Shown piece by piece: positions 8,860 to 17,669 of a DNA stretch of 64,000 nt (the stretch's first letter is position 1; each line of letters begins with the position of its first letter). Origin of the DNA: Planctomycetaceae bacterium (GTDB lineage Bacteria > Planctomycetota > Planctomycetia > Planctomycetales > Planctomycetaceae); the NCBI GenBank assembly GCA_021732785.1, contig JAKFUG010000028.1, forward strand, positions 55,589-119,588, in the 5' to 3' direction. The notes under the pieces were generated by a model, which was not told the DNA's origin, searched no databases, and saw only the letters and a list, made by a program, of their open reading frames with translations. The translations under genes and the position numbers were made by a program.

Positions 8860-9204
8860 ATGACCGCCAAACGACTGGAAGCCGCAACGGATCTTGCTCG
8901 GAAACACTACGAAATTGAAGAGGGAATGTCTCAAATCGTGTTGTATTCTGCCGGGGATACTGCGAATGGTTCGGAAGTGGAACCTCTTAAGCTGCTCGAA
9001 GTCAATGCAAACACGATTCCTTCCGGCGTGATGCCCCTCCATTTCGGTGCGGCACCCGAGCACGGTTTCGTATATCCGTCTGTGATCATTGAAGTGACTC
9101 CCGATGAGTACAGGAATATCCAGGAGAAAAAACTCGTTCTTCCCGTGGGTTGGGATATCCCATGCCCGCTTCCTAAATCTCCCGTGAATACGGAAGCCGT
9201 CTAG
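8860..9204 (+). CDS. Unknown 114-residue partner of the HEPN protein
   Basis: I do not recognise the family. The protein is small and alpha/beta: an N-terminal helix (LEAATDLARKHYEIEEGMSQIVLY), then strands with LKLLEVNANTIPSGVMPLHF and PSVIIEVTPDEYRNIQ. It lacks the GSxxRG...DxD motif of MNT nucleotidyltransferases, so it is not a standard MNT antitoxin. GGAGGG sits 6 nt before the ATG. Its TAG stop shares one base with the GTG start of the next gene (TAGTG), which implies translational coupling. The two-gene unit separates eboA from eboB. Confidence 0.75.
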   Translation: MTAKRLEAATDLARKHYEIEEGMSQIVLYSAGDTANGSEVEPLKLLEVNANTIPSGVMPLHFGAAPEHGFVYPSVIIEVTPDEYRNIQEKKLVLPVGWDIPCPLPKSPVNTEAV

Positions 9205-9716
9205 TGGCGACACCTCAGGCATGGTCCGCCGCTTATGCCCGTCAGGCGTCGGCAGATCTTGGGACTTACGAAACGTTACAGGATGGGGAATACCAGAAGG
9301 TACCCGTATGTCATCGATTGCAATTTCTGCAAATGGCCTGCGAGAAACTGGTCAAAGCCCATCTTTGCGGCAGCGGTACCGACCCACTCGTCATGCAGTC
9401 CAGCCATGCTTATATCGCCAAAACGCTCCCCATCGTCTTGGGAACACTCCCCGAGTTTCTTTCGCTGAAGCCTGCCAATGCGAGAGAAATCAAATTCCGT
9501 GCGAGGCAATTGGCGCAGGAGATTGAGGTCCTTGCACCAGCTGTGAAGCGGGGCGGGGATCGTCCTGACAACTGCGAATACCCTTGGGAGGATGCCGGGG
9601 GACAATTGCATCTTCCGCTTGAGTGGTCATTCACACCATCGACCCTCGTTGCGAAACCAAGCGGAAGAACCATCCTCAAACTCATTCATGTGGCCATCGG
9701 TCGCATGGTTCGATAA
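9204..9716 (+). CDS. HEPN-like protein
   Basis: The 170-residue helical protein has the HEPN signature helix CHRLQFLQMACEKLVKAHL and a following SSHAYIAKTLP resembling the conserved His-containing second motif. A clear RX4-6H ribonuclease motif is not seen, so catalytic activity is doubtful. The second half (EIKFRARQLAQEIEVLAPAV, DNCEYPWED, GRTILKLIHVAI) looks family-specific. It starts at a GTG overlapping the stop of the preceding gene and ends 28 bp before eboB. HEPN proteins are commonly found in defence, toxin-antitoxin or nucleic-acid-sensing units. The function here is unknown. Confidence 0.7.
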   Translation: MATPQAWSAAYARQASADLGTYETLQDGEYQKVPVCHRLQFLQMACEKLVKAHLCGSGTDPLVMQSSHAYIAKTLPIVLGTLPEFLSLKPANAREIKFRARQLAQEIEVLAPAVKRGGDRPDNCEYPWEDAGGQLHLPLEWSFTPSTLVAKPSGRTILKLIHVAIGRMVR

Positions 9717-9744
9717 CTCGCGAAACGGAACTGGCATCCCCACC

Positions 9745-10656
9745 ATGCACTTCATCGACCCGCACATTCACATGGTTTCCCGCACCACCAATGATTACGA
9801 GGCCATGGCCGCGGCGGGGGTAAAGGCGATTATCGAACCGGCGTTCTGGCAGGGGCAGCCGCGGACGCACATCGGCACGTTTCAGGATTACTTCTCGATG
9901 CTCGTCGGCTTCGAGCGGTTCCGTGCGGCCCAGTTCGGCATCCGGCATTACTGCACCATCGGCCTGAATTCGAAGGAAGCGAACAACCAGGCCCTCGCCG
10001 AGCAGGTCATGGATTTGATGCCGCTCTACCTCACCAAGGAAGGCGTCGTTGCCGTCGGCGAGATCGGTTATGACGACATGACGCCGACCGAAGAACACTT
10101 CTTTCGTTTGCAATTGGAGATGGCGAAGGAGGTCGACCTGCCGATCCTCATCCACACTCCGCACCGCAACAAAAAGGTGGGGACGTATCGCAGCATGGAC
10201 GTCATCGAAGAGCATGGGATCCCACCGCATCGCGTGATCATCGATCACAACAACGAAGAAACGTGCAAGGAAGTTCTCGACCGCGGTTACTGGTGTGCTT
10301 TCACCATCTACCCCAACACGAAAATGGGGAACGAGCGGATGGTCGAGATCATGAAGCAATACGGCAGCACGCGAGTCATTGTCGATTCGTCCGCCGACTG
10401 GGGCGTGTCCGATGCCCTCGCCGTGCCGAAGACCGCGAATCTGATGGCCCGAAATGGCATCGCGCAGAGTGATATCGAACTCGCGTGCTACAAAAACGCT
10501 CTCGCCGCCTACGCTCAAAGCGGCCAGTTCAACGAAGCCGACTGGCTCGACCCCGCCCCCATCGATCAACGTACCCTCTTTGAAGGCAACAGCGTCCTCC
10601 GCGGCGGTCAAACTCCACGTGTGGAAGAGCCGAAGGACGAAGGCATTATTCGCTAA
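9745..10656 (+). CDS. eboB: EboB-type TatD-like metal-dependent hydrolase
   Basis: The 303-residue amidohydrolase-fold enzyme has metal-ligand motifs in order: DPHIHM (HxH), VGEIGYDD (Glu), LIHTPHR (His), IIDHNNEE (His) and DSSADWG (Asp). Phrases such as EPAFWQGQPRTHIGTFQDYF and YPNTKM are typical of the EboB subgroup of TatD-like proteins. The start is the ATG at 9745, directly before HFIDPHIH; the frame is open further upstream without resemblance. The other ebo genes (the UbiA-like eboC, the dehydroquinate-synthase-like eboD, eboE and eboF) are not in this window. The natural substrate of EboB is unknown. Confidence 0.88.
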   Translation: MHFIDPHIHMVSRTTNDYEAMAAAGVKAIIEPAFWQGQPRTHIGTFQDYFSMLVGFERFRAAQFGIRHYCTIGLNSKEANNQALAEQVMDLMPLYLTKEGVVAVGEIGYDDMTPTEEHFFRLQLEMAKEVDLPILIHTPHRNKKVGTYRSMDVIEEHGIPPHRVIIDHNNEETCKEVLDRGYWCAFTIYPNTKMGNERMVEIMKQYGSTRVIVDSSADWGVSDALAVPKTANLMARNGIAQSDIELACYKNALAAYAQSGQFNEADWLDPAPIDQRTLFEGNSVLRGGQTPRVEEPKDEGIIR

Positions 10657-10675
10657 TTCAAAAAAAGTCGTGGAC

Positions 10676-10779
10676 CAGTTTTGAAGAGTCGGGGCGGGGG
10701 CCCCGCCCTATGGATGTGAAAATTAATCTAAAATCATAGGTCGGGGCCCCTGCCCCGACGCCTTTCGATTCAAACTGAC
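10676..10779. repeat. Dispersed palindromic element, copy 1
   Basis: Nearly matching 25-bp arms (10688-10712 and 10735-10759) built of GTCGGGGC...GGGGCCCC form a large GC-rich hairpin between convergent genes. They are flanked by CAGTTTTGAAGAGTCGGGGC on the left and ATTCAAACTGAC on the right. A shorter second copy with the same flanks lies at 26685-26741. Confidence 0.8.
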
Positions 10780-10811
10780 CGACGACCCAAAAACGCATGG
10801 CGTCGTACGCC

Positions 10812-12344
10812 TCACTCCTGCGCTGCGTGCCGGCGCTGCCGTTGAGGCAACGCCTTCGCGACAAGCGTTCCCGTCCCGAGAATGCCGGTTGTGATGTAGG
10901 GCCGCAGACAGACCGGTGTATCACTGCGGCCACCGCGGCGATAGTCACGATAGAGCACGGCCGCGAGTTCCTGCGGATCGGCGTGATCCGCCGTTGTGAG
11001 GTACCGGAACACAAGTTCCAGCAACCGCGGCAGGGCAATCCCGTGGGTCCGGCCAACTTCGCCATGCAGCCATTCGGTGAACGCCCTGATTCCCGCAAAC
11101 GGTGAACGATTTTTGTCCCAGAACCACGGCGTGGTCTCGACGAAATTGCCACTGTTGGCGATCAGGTCCCACGTCTTCGCGAACCGTTTCAACGACTGCA
11201 TGGCAGTGAAATCGACGTCCGCGGTTTGCAGGATTTCATACGGCGGTTCCGCACTGTAAATCATGCGGTATGCGGCATCGTGACGGATGATCGGTGTACC
11301 GCGCAGTCGCTTCAGAATGCCGACCTGAATCTCCTGCGGCCCCAGCGACACGAGCCGGTCAAACCCCACGGCGAAGCTGTCGCGATCTTCGCCCGGCAGG
11401 CCGACGATGAGATCGGCATGAACATGCACGCCGGTGTGATCGCGGAGCCAACGCAGGTTATCTTCAGCGGCGGTGTTGTCCTGTTTTCGCGAGATCAGCG
11501 CCGCGACGTCATTGTTCCACGTCTGGATCCCCACCTCGAATTGAATCGCGCCGACGGGGAATCGCGCGACGAGTTCCCGCAGCGCTTCCGGAAATCGGTC
11601 GGGGATCATCTCGAAGTGCAGGAACAACCCCGGCGTATAGCGTTCCCAGAAAAATTCCAGAATCGCTCGACTCACCCGCAGATTGAGATTGAACGTCCGG
11701 TCGACAAACTTAAAGGTTCTCGCCCCGCGGTCGAACAACCGCTGCATCGCCGCGAGAAAGTTTTCGATGGGGAATTGTCGTACCGGGATATCGAGTGCGG
11801 ACAGACAGAATTCGCACGTGAACGGACACCCGCGCGACGCTTCAACGTACAACACGCGGTGGGCGAGATCGTCATCGCTATAGAGATCATACGGCAATGT
11901 GACGTCGGCCAGATTGGGCGTCAGTGGATGAATCCATTTCTCCAAAGGTCGCTTGCCGCTTTGCAGATCGTTACACAGCGCCGCAAACGCAAAGTCCGCT
12001 TCCCCGGTGATGACATAATCTGCTAAGTCACACACCGGCGGGGCGTCATCGACGAAACTGACTTCCGGCCCGCCGAGCACGATGAAAACCTCCGGCCGCA
12101 AGCGTTTGAGTGCCGAAACAATTGCCGTGGTTTGCTCGACATTCCAGATATAAACGCCGAGCCCGACGATCAACGGGTCATCGCGCAGCAGTGTCTCGAC
12201 GATCTCGAGCGGGGCTTGCTGGATGGTGAATTCGCGCAGCACCGTTTGCGATTGCAGCGGCCCCATGTTCGCGAACAGATACCGCAACCCGAACGCCGCG
12301 TGCGGGTACTTGGCATTCAGCGTCGCGAGCACGATATCGGGCAT
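10812..12344 (-). CDS. B12-binding radical SAM protein
   Basis: The 510-residue protein begins with a cobalamin-binding Rossmann-like domain ([30 protein letters not shown]), followed by a radical SAM core with C173, C177 and C180 in [22 protein letters not shown] and [10 protein letters not shown] are typical of the Elp3/MiaB-like SAM barrel, and a DUF4080-like C-terminal region follows. Such enzymes do methylation or rearrangement chemistry with methylcobalamin; the substrate cannot be inferred. It lies 102 bp downstream of a DJ-1-like gene on the same strand, with a double palindrome in between. Confidence 0.88.
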   Translation of the reverse strand: MPDIVLATLNAKYPHAAFGLRYLFANMGPLQSQTVLREFTIQQAPLEIVETLLRDDPLIVGLGVYIWNVEQTTAIVSALKRLRPEVFIVLGGPEVSFVDDAPPVCDLADYVITGEADFAFAALCNDLQSGKRPLEKWIHPLTPNLADVTLPYDLYSDDDLAHRVLYVEASRGCPFTCEFCLSALDIPVRQFPIENFLAAMQRLFDRGARTFKFVDRTFNLNLRVSRAILEFFWERYTPGLFLHFEMIPDRFPEALRELVARFPVGAIQFEVGIQTWNNDVAALISRKQDNTAAEDNLRWLRDHTGVHVHADLIVGLPGEDRDSFAVGFDRLVSLGPQEIQVGILKRLRGTPIIRHDAAYRMIYSAEPPYEILQTADVDFTAMQSLKRFAKTWDLIANSGNFVETTPWFWDKNRSPFAGIRAFTEWLHGEVGRTHGIALPRLLELVFRYLTTADHADPQELAAVLYRDYRRGGRSDTPVCLRPYITTGILGTGTLVAKALPQRQRRHAAQE

Positions 12345-12355
12345 GTTTTCCTGCA

Positions 12356-12437
12356 GAAGCCCACGGATTCTGATCCGTGGGTCTCTTCAATTCATGACAC
12401 AAAGGGAGGGACCCACCCATCGGAATGGGTGGGCTTC
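12356..12437. repeat. Pair of REP-like palindromes in opposite orientation
   Basis: Copy A (12356-12388) begins GAAGCCCACGG and ends CCGTGGGTCTCTTC. Copy B (about 12407-12437) is reversed, with stem ACCCACCC / GGGTGGG and tail GGGCTTCC. Both belong to a family with constant ends (GAAGCCCA ... TGGGTCTCTTC) and a variable but self-complementary stem; other copies lie at 37715, 44307 and 55345. Confidence 0.85.
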
Positions 12438-12446
12438 CTGCGTTGA

Positions 12447-13028
12447 TCAAATCGTAATCTTTGCGCCGAGGACTTTCAGAAACTCGCGCAGCCACGCGGG
12501 ATGGGCCGGCCATGCCGGAGCGGTGACGAGGTTACCATCGACATACGCATGGTCCATCGCCACCGCGATGTATTGCCCGCCGGCGAGTGTGATCTCCGGT
12601 CCACAGGCCGGGTAAGCCGTGCAGCGACGTCCTTTCACCACCCCGGCCGCGGTCAGAATCTGCAAGCCGTGGCAGATGGCCGCAATCGGTTTGTTGTGAG
12701 TGGCGAAGTCGCGGGCCAGATTCAACACGTCGGCATGCAACCGCAGGTATTCGGGAGCGCGGCCGCCGGGAATCACCAGTGCGGCATAGTCACCCGGCCG
12801 GATATCGGTGAACGTGGCGTTCAAGGTGAAGTCGTGGCCCCGTTTTTCGGTATAGGTTTGATCGCCTTCAAAGTCGTGAATCGCCGTGCGGATTTTATCG
12901 CCAGCGTTTTTGCCGGGGCAGACGACGTCCACGATGTATCCCACGGCCTGCAGCGCCTGCACGGGGACCATGAGTTCATAGTCTTCGACGAAATCGCCCG
13001 CTAACACCAGCAGCTTGGGAACCGTCAT
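12447..13028 (-). CDS. DJ-1/PfpI family protein
   Basis: The 193-residue class I glutamine amidotransferase-like protein carries the nucleophile elbow AICHGLQ (Cys, His) and an upstream acidic residue in AGDFVEDYE, the triad arrangement of the DJ-1/PfpI/YhbO group. Phrases such as [12 protein letters not shown] and [21 protein letters not shown] fit the PfpI endopeptidase/deglycase-like branch. It is cytoplasmic and probably has a role in carbonyl or oxidative stress, but activities vary within the family. It lies upstream of the radical SAM gene on the same strand. Confidence 0.9.
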   Translation of the reverse strand: MTVPKLLVLAGDFVEDYELMVPVQALQAVGYIVDVVCPGKNAGDKIRTAIHDFEGDQTYTEKRGHDFTLNATFTDIRPGDYAALVIPGGRAPEYLRLHADVLNLARDFATHNKPIAAICHGLQILTAAGVVKGRRCTAYPACGPEITLAGGQYIAVAMDHAYVDGNLVTAPAWPAHPAWLREFLKVLGAKITI

Positions 13029-13146
13029 CGCGATTGCCTTTGCATGTCATTTCACAACGTCAACCCGTGTGCAAGGATCGCACGGAATACAGACGGGATG
13101 CAAGGGACTGCGACGGATTGGATTCGTGCATGCGTCGCTGAAATTA

Positions 13147-14715
13147 TCAGCGTGGTGTCGACGACGGTTCTTCCCCCTTCGTCTGCACGGCTTCCGAATT
13201 TGTGCTGGGTGTTTCGATGGCAAGATGTTTTTTAAGTTGCTCGAAGGCTCCGTCAGGGAAGTCGAGCAAAATGTCGCGGGTGCTTGCATCGATGGTCAGG
13301 ATGCCATTCTTGGCAGCGCCTTCGGCGGCAAACGGATTGCTTAACAGGGGAGCGAATCGCGCCGTCGCAATCGGCTCGCGGTCGGGTTGAACCCACATCA
13401 ACGACACGTGGTAATCACCGGCTGGTAACCCGAGAAAACGCTCTTCGGGCGGCAGATCCGAAACATCGAATTGCTGGTTGATGATGTTCGAGCTCTTCGC
13501 CGGGGTCGTACGCCTTTGTGACGTATCGTACTTGATCGGCGCTCCCGTCGTGGGATCGAAGTAGACATACCAGGTTTTCGAGTCGAGGCCATCCGCCCAC
13601 TCGATCTTACCAAGATGGGTCGGTTTTCTTATCAGTGAGGCCCGCACACGAACGTTCGCATCGGCGTACGTCTTTTCTACGAGCGGCGTGTGGAAGACGA
13701 CATACGCCTTTGTGTCCGGCATCGGGCATTGAATGTGTTCCACACGTGGCAATGATTTGGAGCCCGGGGGGATCACGATCCGGTGCGCACATTGGCGACC
13801 GTCTTCAAATTCAACGTAGACGGTATAGCGGCCGGGTTCGATTGCCGGAAATGTGACTTCGCCGCGTGCTCCTGGAGGAAGTGAGACCCCCGTGATTTCA
13901 TTGTTTTGTCGCAAAGGCCGGGCATTCCACGCAGGCCCTCCGGGCATCATTCCCATCTCGCCCGCCATCCCCCCTGACATCATTCCCGCCTCAAACTCGG
14001 GGAATTGAGCCAGGAGCGATTTACCTTCTTCATTGGCAACCGCAACCACGCATCCCGCCGCGGGCTTGTTGTCTTCGCCTTCCATCGTGAGCCGCAGTGT
14101 TAAACCGGTGTGCGCGGCCGTCGAGGTGTGTCCGCTTGGCAAGGGACCGCCGGCCGCGGCCATGTCGCCGCCTGCCATTCCTGGCAGCATCATTCCCATC
14201 CCCGACTCGCCGCCCATTGCACCGGCCCCCATGCCCATCGCGCCGGACATTCCCGCACCTTCCGTTGGTTGCGGCGGTGACGGAAGCCGCGACAGCAGTT
14301 GTTCGAGCAGCATGCGGTTGCCCATCGACTGCGACTGCATCGAATTGTAGCTGGCCGTCATGAATTGCAGTTGGTTGTGCAGAGCCGATTGTTGCTCGGC
14401 CATGCGGAACACAAGGAACACCACCGCGAGGCCGACAATGACCTTCACCCCTTGCCAAACGCGCGCAAAACGATTGAGCATGATGCGTCCCCACAGAGCT
14501 TGAAACCAGAGTTGATAGGCGATCCGCTGCGGATTGCCAAAACGGTCCAGCACGCGCTGCCAGGCGGTGCGTTCATCGGCGGTCTTCAAAAGTTCCCGGC
14601 GATAGGCACACGCCAGATGGTCCGCCAGTTCATCGGCGATGTCCTGCCGCACCGACGGCGGTTCGTCGTCGAACGGCAACGGCAAACCGGCAAGCACATC
14701 TTCGGGTGGGATCAC
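13147..14715 (-). CDS. HAAS-like membrane protein with Met/Gly-rich segment
   Basis: The 522-residue product begins with a HAAS-like helical domain (VRQDIADELADHLACAYRRELL, QRVLDRFGNPQRIAYQL), the kind of domain found next to PadR regulators. One membrane helix follows (VKVIVGLAVVFLVFRMA). A low-complexity stretch rich in Met, Gly and Ala (about residues 150-190, recurring near 245-260) precedes beta-rich segments resembling carboxypeptidase-regulatory or SpaA-like folds (PGARGEVTFPAIEPGRYTVYVEFEDG). It starts at GTG with GAGGAA upstream, 46 bp after the PadR gene on the same strand. I infer an envelope protein controlled by PadR. Confidence 0.75.
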   Translation of the reverse strand: MIPPEDVLAGLPLPFDDEPPSVRQDIADELADHLACAYRRELLKTADERTAWQRVLDRFGNPQRIAYQLWFQALWGRIMLNRFARVWQGVKVIVGLAVVFLVFRMAEQQSALHNQLQFMTASYNSMQSQSMGNRMLLEQLLSRLPSPPQPTEGAGMSGAMGMGAGAMGGESGMGMMLPGMAGGDMAAAGGPLPSGHTSTAAHTGLTLRLTMEGEDNKPAAGCVVAVANEEGKSLLAQFPEFEAGMMSGGMAGEMGMMPGGPAWNARPLRQNNEITGVSLPPGARGEVTFPAIEPGRYTVYVEFEDGRQCAHRIVIPPGSKSLPRVEHIQCPMPDTKAYVVFHTPLVEKTYADANVRVRASLIRKPTHLGKIEWADGLDSKTWYVYFDPTTGAPIKYDTSQRRTTPAKSSNIINQQFDVSDLPPEERFLGLPAGDYHVSLMWVQPDREPIATARFAPLLSNPFAAEGAAKNGILTIDASTRDILLDFPDGAFEQLKKHLAIETPSTNSEAVQTKGEEPSSTPR

Positions 14716-14761
14716 GATGATTCCTCGCGGTCAGATTGATTCCGATGCGAACGTCCCGTGG

Positions 14762-15103
14762 TCATTGACCAGGGGCTAAGACGATTTGTGCCCCGAGAAC
14801 GCCGTTCACTCCCTGCGAAAACGCCTTCCACGCGGCTTTTTTCTCGTCCAGCGTGGTCTGGCCTTTGATGCTCAGCTTGTAGTATTTGCGACGCCGGCCA
14901 TCGACTTCGTCCCAGAAAGACGTGAGCAATTTCTGCTGCTCCAGACGATGCAGCGCCGGATACAGGCTGCCCTCTTTCAGATCGAAATAGCCTCGCGAAC
15001 GTTCGCCGACGGTTTGTGCGATTTCATACCCGTAGGTCGGTCCCTCGGCGACGACCTCGAGGATCAGCATCTCGACTGTGCCCCATAACAACCGCGAATC
15101 CAT
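14762..15103 (-). CDS. PadR-family transcriptional regulator
   Basis: The 113-residue protein is a winged helix-turn-helix repressor. It shows the PadR signature LILEVVAEGPTYGYEIAQ followed by FDLKEGSLYPALHRLEQQKLL and GRRRKYYKLSIKGQ. It is the first gene of a two-gene unit with the HAAS-like membrane protein, a common PadR arrangement. A large palindrome 14-52 bp upstream of the ATG is a probable operator, which would make it autoregulated. The ligand is unknown. Confidence 0.93.
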   Translation of the reverse strand: MDSRLLWGTVEMLILEVVAEGPTYGYEIAQTVGERSRGYFDLKEGSLYPALHRLEQQKLLTSFWDEVDGRRRKYYKLSIKGQTTLDEKKAAWKAFSQGVNGVLGAQIVLAPGQ

Positions 15104-15117
15104 GAGCGTGCCCCTTG

Positions 15118-15155
15118 CCTTGGCCGTCTATGTATTGAAGCATAGACAGCCAAGG
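15118..15155 (-). promoter_or_regulatory. Candidate PadR operator palindrome
   Basis: The 15-bp arms CCTTGGCCGTCTATG and CATAGACAGCCAAGG pair with a single mismatch around an 8-nt centre (TATTGAAG). The inner core has the ATG(T)-8N-CAT layout of PadR sites. It lies directly upstream of the PadR-family start codon, where binding would block transcription initiation. Confidence 0.75.
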
Positions 15156-15296
15156 TATGCTCGTCAAGCAGAAAATTGTGACTTCGGATGCGAATGAATG
15201 GTGGCCGGGCAGGGGTAAATCTGCTGTTGGTGCGAACGAGAGTGTGGCATATATTCCACGGCGGTTCGGAATGGCTCGTCCAAGGGATCGAACAGG

Positions 15297-15962
15297 ATGT
15301 CGACTGTCGCCGCCGAGCGTTTGCCGGAATCGATGAAAGTTCCGTTGCTGGTCTCGCAGGCAGGGGGGCGGCGGTTCGCTGTCGCCGGGTTCTTTGTTGT
15401 ACTCGCGGTTGTGTGCCTGGCGATCGATATGCCAGTCGCACGATTCTGTGTGGCCCGTCATACCCCGCGGTTTCTGGTCGATCTGCTGAAGAATGCGGAA
15501 ACGTTCGGGCATTCCGCCGGGGTGACACTGATCGTGCTGACGGTGTTCTTCCTCGATTCCCAAGGCCGAAGCCGAGCCATTACGGCGGCGCTTTCGGCCC
15601 TCGCGGGGGGCTTGGCCGCAAATATCCTGAAGCTGTGCGTGGGCCGCTTTCGACCGCAGAGTCTGGAGCTGCAAACCGCGGCCTTGTCGGACACCTTTAT
15701 TGGTCTGTTTCCCTTCGGTGCGGGTGGATCGGGACACCAGAGTTTTCCCTCGGCGCACACCGGGACTGCGGTGGGATTGGCGGTTGCACTGGCCGCATTT
15801 TATCCACGCGGCCGCATCTGGTTCGCCGTGCTGGCGTTGCTCGTTGGCCTGCAGCGCATTGAAACGTCGGCCCATTATCCCAGCGACGTCTGCGTCGGCG
15901 CTGCCCTCGGGTGGATCGCCGGACAGATTGTGTTAACGCTGCGGCAACCGAAATCCGCGTAG
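15297..15962 (+). CDS. PAP2-family membrane phosphatase
   Basis: The 221-residue integral membrane protein has the three PAP2 motifs: KLCVGRFRP (KxxxxxxRP), PSAH and the SAHYPSDVCVG region, with about six hydrophobic segments. Such enzymes dephosphorylate lipid phosphates, for example undecaprenyl pyrophosphate, phosphatidic acid or lipid A. The N-terminal ~25 residues are hydrophilic. Its TAG stop overlaps a 17-bp half copy of the word TAGGGTTTGCCGAGTC that forms long inverted repeats elsewhere in the window. It converges with spoVR. Confidence 0.9.
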   Translation: MSTVAAERLPESMKVPLLVSQAGGRRFAVAGFFVVLAVVCLAIDMPVARFCVARHTPRFLVDLLKNAETFGHSAGVTLIVLTVFFLDSQGRSRAITAALSALAGGLAANILKLCVGRFRPQSLELQTAALSDTFIGLFPFGAGGSGHQSFPSAHTGTAVGLAVALAAFYPRGRIWFAVLALLVGLQRIETSAHYPSDVCVGAALGWIAGQIVLTLRQPKSA

Positions 15963-15986
15963 GGTTTGCCGAGTCGATTTCAGTCA

Positions 15987-16056
15987 AGAGCGGAGAGTCG
16001 AGAGCCAGAAGAATTCCCCGTCAGACGAGGGGCTTTGGCTCTTGACTCTCCGCTCT
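15987..16056. terminator. Inverted repeat between convergent genes
   Basis: Left arm 15987-16006 (AGAGCGGAGAGTC...GAGCC) pairs with right arm 16037-16056 over 20 bp with one mismatch. It lies between the PAP2 and spoVR stops, so it could act in both directions. It is made of repeated GAGAGTC words. Confidence 0.65.
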
Positions 16057-16077
16057 CGTCTCTCGACTCTGCCAGCC

Positions 16078-17601
16078 TCATTTCGGCTTGAGGCTGTGCG
16101 TGTGCCCGTCGAAGGTGAAGACCGTCGGCTTGTCGTCGATGATGCTTTCCAGATGGACCGGCCGCGCCCAGAGTCGATGCAGATTGGCGAGCGTGGCCTG
16201 GGCATAATCCTGTCGCAGTTCGATGCCCTGGAAGCGATGCCGCAGGTAGAGTTCGCCGCGGTTGCGGGCGTTGGCGTCGATGACATCAATGAACGGCCGA
16301 CCGTGATTGGTCAGGCTGTTGAGCAACTGCTGCTTGATCTGCGGGAATTCGCGCGAGGCGATGTCGTACGTCGATTGGCCTTCGTTGTACGCGAAACTGA
16401 AGAGCTTGTGCTTGGCACAGAACTCGGGGGTTAAGAACGTGTCGATGAACGTAATATCATTGTGAATCCGGCGGACCTCGAAGATTTTCTTGCGACCGAG
16501 GCCGAGACCTTTATCCCACTTCCGGCGGGCTTCCCAGTTCTCGCATTCGTCGTATTCCGGACCGAACTGGCCGCGGTCCCAGCGCTCTTCGATTTCGCGG
16601 AAAAGTTCGATGCCGATTTTGTATGGATTGATCCGTTGCGGGCTCATGGCGACCGTGCCCGAGTGATGGTCGGCATAGTCGATCACTTCCGCATCGGTGA
16701 GACTGTGTTTAGTCATGAGCGTGGTGTGCCAGTAGCTGGCCCAGCCTTCGTTCATAATTTTCGTCTGTCCTTGCGGGGCGAAGTAGTAGGCTTCGTCGCG
16801 AATGATCGACAGAATGTCGTGTTGCCAGTCTTTGAGCGGCGCGTGCTGCAGCAGGAACAGCAAGATGTCGCGCTGCGGTTCGTCGGGAAACGACCGCTTG
16901 GCATCGCGTTCTTCTTCATCTTTATGACGCTGCTCCGCCTCTTTCTTCAGGACCTCCGGCGGATTGATGAACGGGTCCATGTACCCTTTCGACGGTAATC
17001 GCGTCTGCCGCATGAATTCAAAATCATCGTCGCGCAACAAAGCCGCATGGGGCATCGGTTCGACTTCATTCGGCCGCGTGAAATGGACCGAATGCGGATC
17101 GATCAAGTCTTCCAGCGACAGGCAGGCATCGATGAATTCTTCCACTTTGTCGTAGCCGTGCCGATCCACATAGCGGTTGATGCGAGTCGCATGGTTGGCC
17201 ATCGCGTCGAGCATGTTGCGATTGGTCGGGGCAAACCACGCATTGCACTTGAAGAAATCGCAGTGTCCGTAGACGTGGTTGATGACCAGCTTCTGATCGA
17301 CCATCAGATTCGTGTTAAGCAGGTACGCATAGCACGGATTGTTGTTGATGACCATCTCGTAGATGCGCTGGAGACCATACATGTGGGTCTTCACCAGCTC
17401 GTCGTACTCGGCCCCGAACCGCCAATGCGGATAGCGGACGGGAAAGCCCCCGTACGCGGCGAACATGCACAACTCTTCGAGATCGAGCACCTCGAAAATC
17501 GTCTCGAAGCAATCGAGCCCGTAGTGCTTAATTCGCTCTTCGGTCGCGAGCTGCATATCCCGCAACTCGGGCGGCAGCGTGCGATGTGTGGAAATCGACA
17601 T
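16078..17601 (-). CDS. spoVR: SpoVR family protein
   Basis: The 507-residue protein matches the SpoVR/YcgB family across its length: HYGLDCFETIFEVLDLEELCMFAAYGGFP, MNEGWASYWH, INPYKIG and ELYLRHRF. SpoVR is widely linked with the PrkA kinase and the YeaH/YhbH protein in a stationary-phase or stress module; its biochemical function is unresolved. All three genes are present here on the same strand within 9.2 kb, with spoVR last. The start is the ATG at 17601, 68 bp after the methyltransferase gene. Confidence 0.95.
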   Translation of the reverse strand: MSISTHRTLPPELRDMQLATEERIKHYGLDCFETIFEVLDLEELCMFAAYGGFPVRYPHWRFGAEYDELVKTHMYGLQRIYEMVINNNPCYAYLLNTNLMVDQKLVINHVYGHCDFFKCNAWFAPTNRNMLDAMANHATRINRYVDRHGYDKVEEFIDACLSLEDLIDPHSVHFTRPNEVEPMPHAALLRDDDFEFMRQTRLPSKGYMDPFINPPEVLKKEAEQRHKDEEERDAKRSFPDEPQRDILLFLLQHAPLKDWQHDILSIIRDEAYYFAPQGQTKIMNEGWASYWHTTLMTKHSLTDAEVIDYADHHSGTVAMSPQRINPYKIGIELFREIEERWDRGQFGPEYDECENWEARRKWDKGLGLGRKKIFEVRRIHNDITFIDTFLTPEFCAKHKLFSFAYNEGQSTYDIASREFPQIKQQLLNSLTNHGRPFIDVIDANARNRGELYLRHRFQGIELRQDYAQATLANLHRLWARPVHLESIIDDKPTVFTFDGHTHSLKPK

Positions 17602-17669
17602 GGCGTCCCTGCGATTCGTTTGACGGTGAGTGAATCGACGTTCAATTCATGGAAGGTCTCAATGAAATT

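Noticed and set aside
8860..9716. Classical MNT-HEPN toxin-antitoxin pair
   Set aside because: The small partner lacks the GS...DxD nucleotidyltransferase motif, and the HEPN-like protein shows no clear RX4-6H motif.
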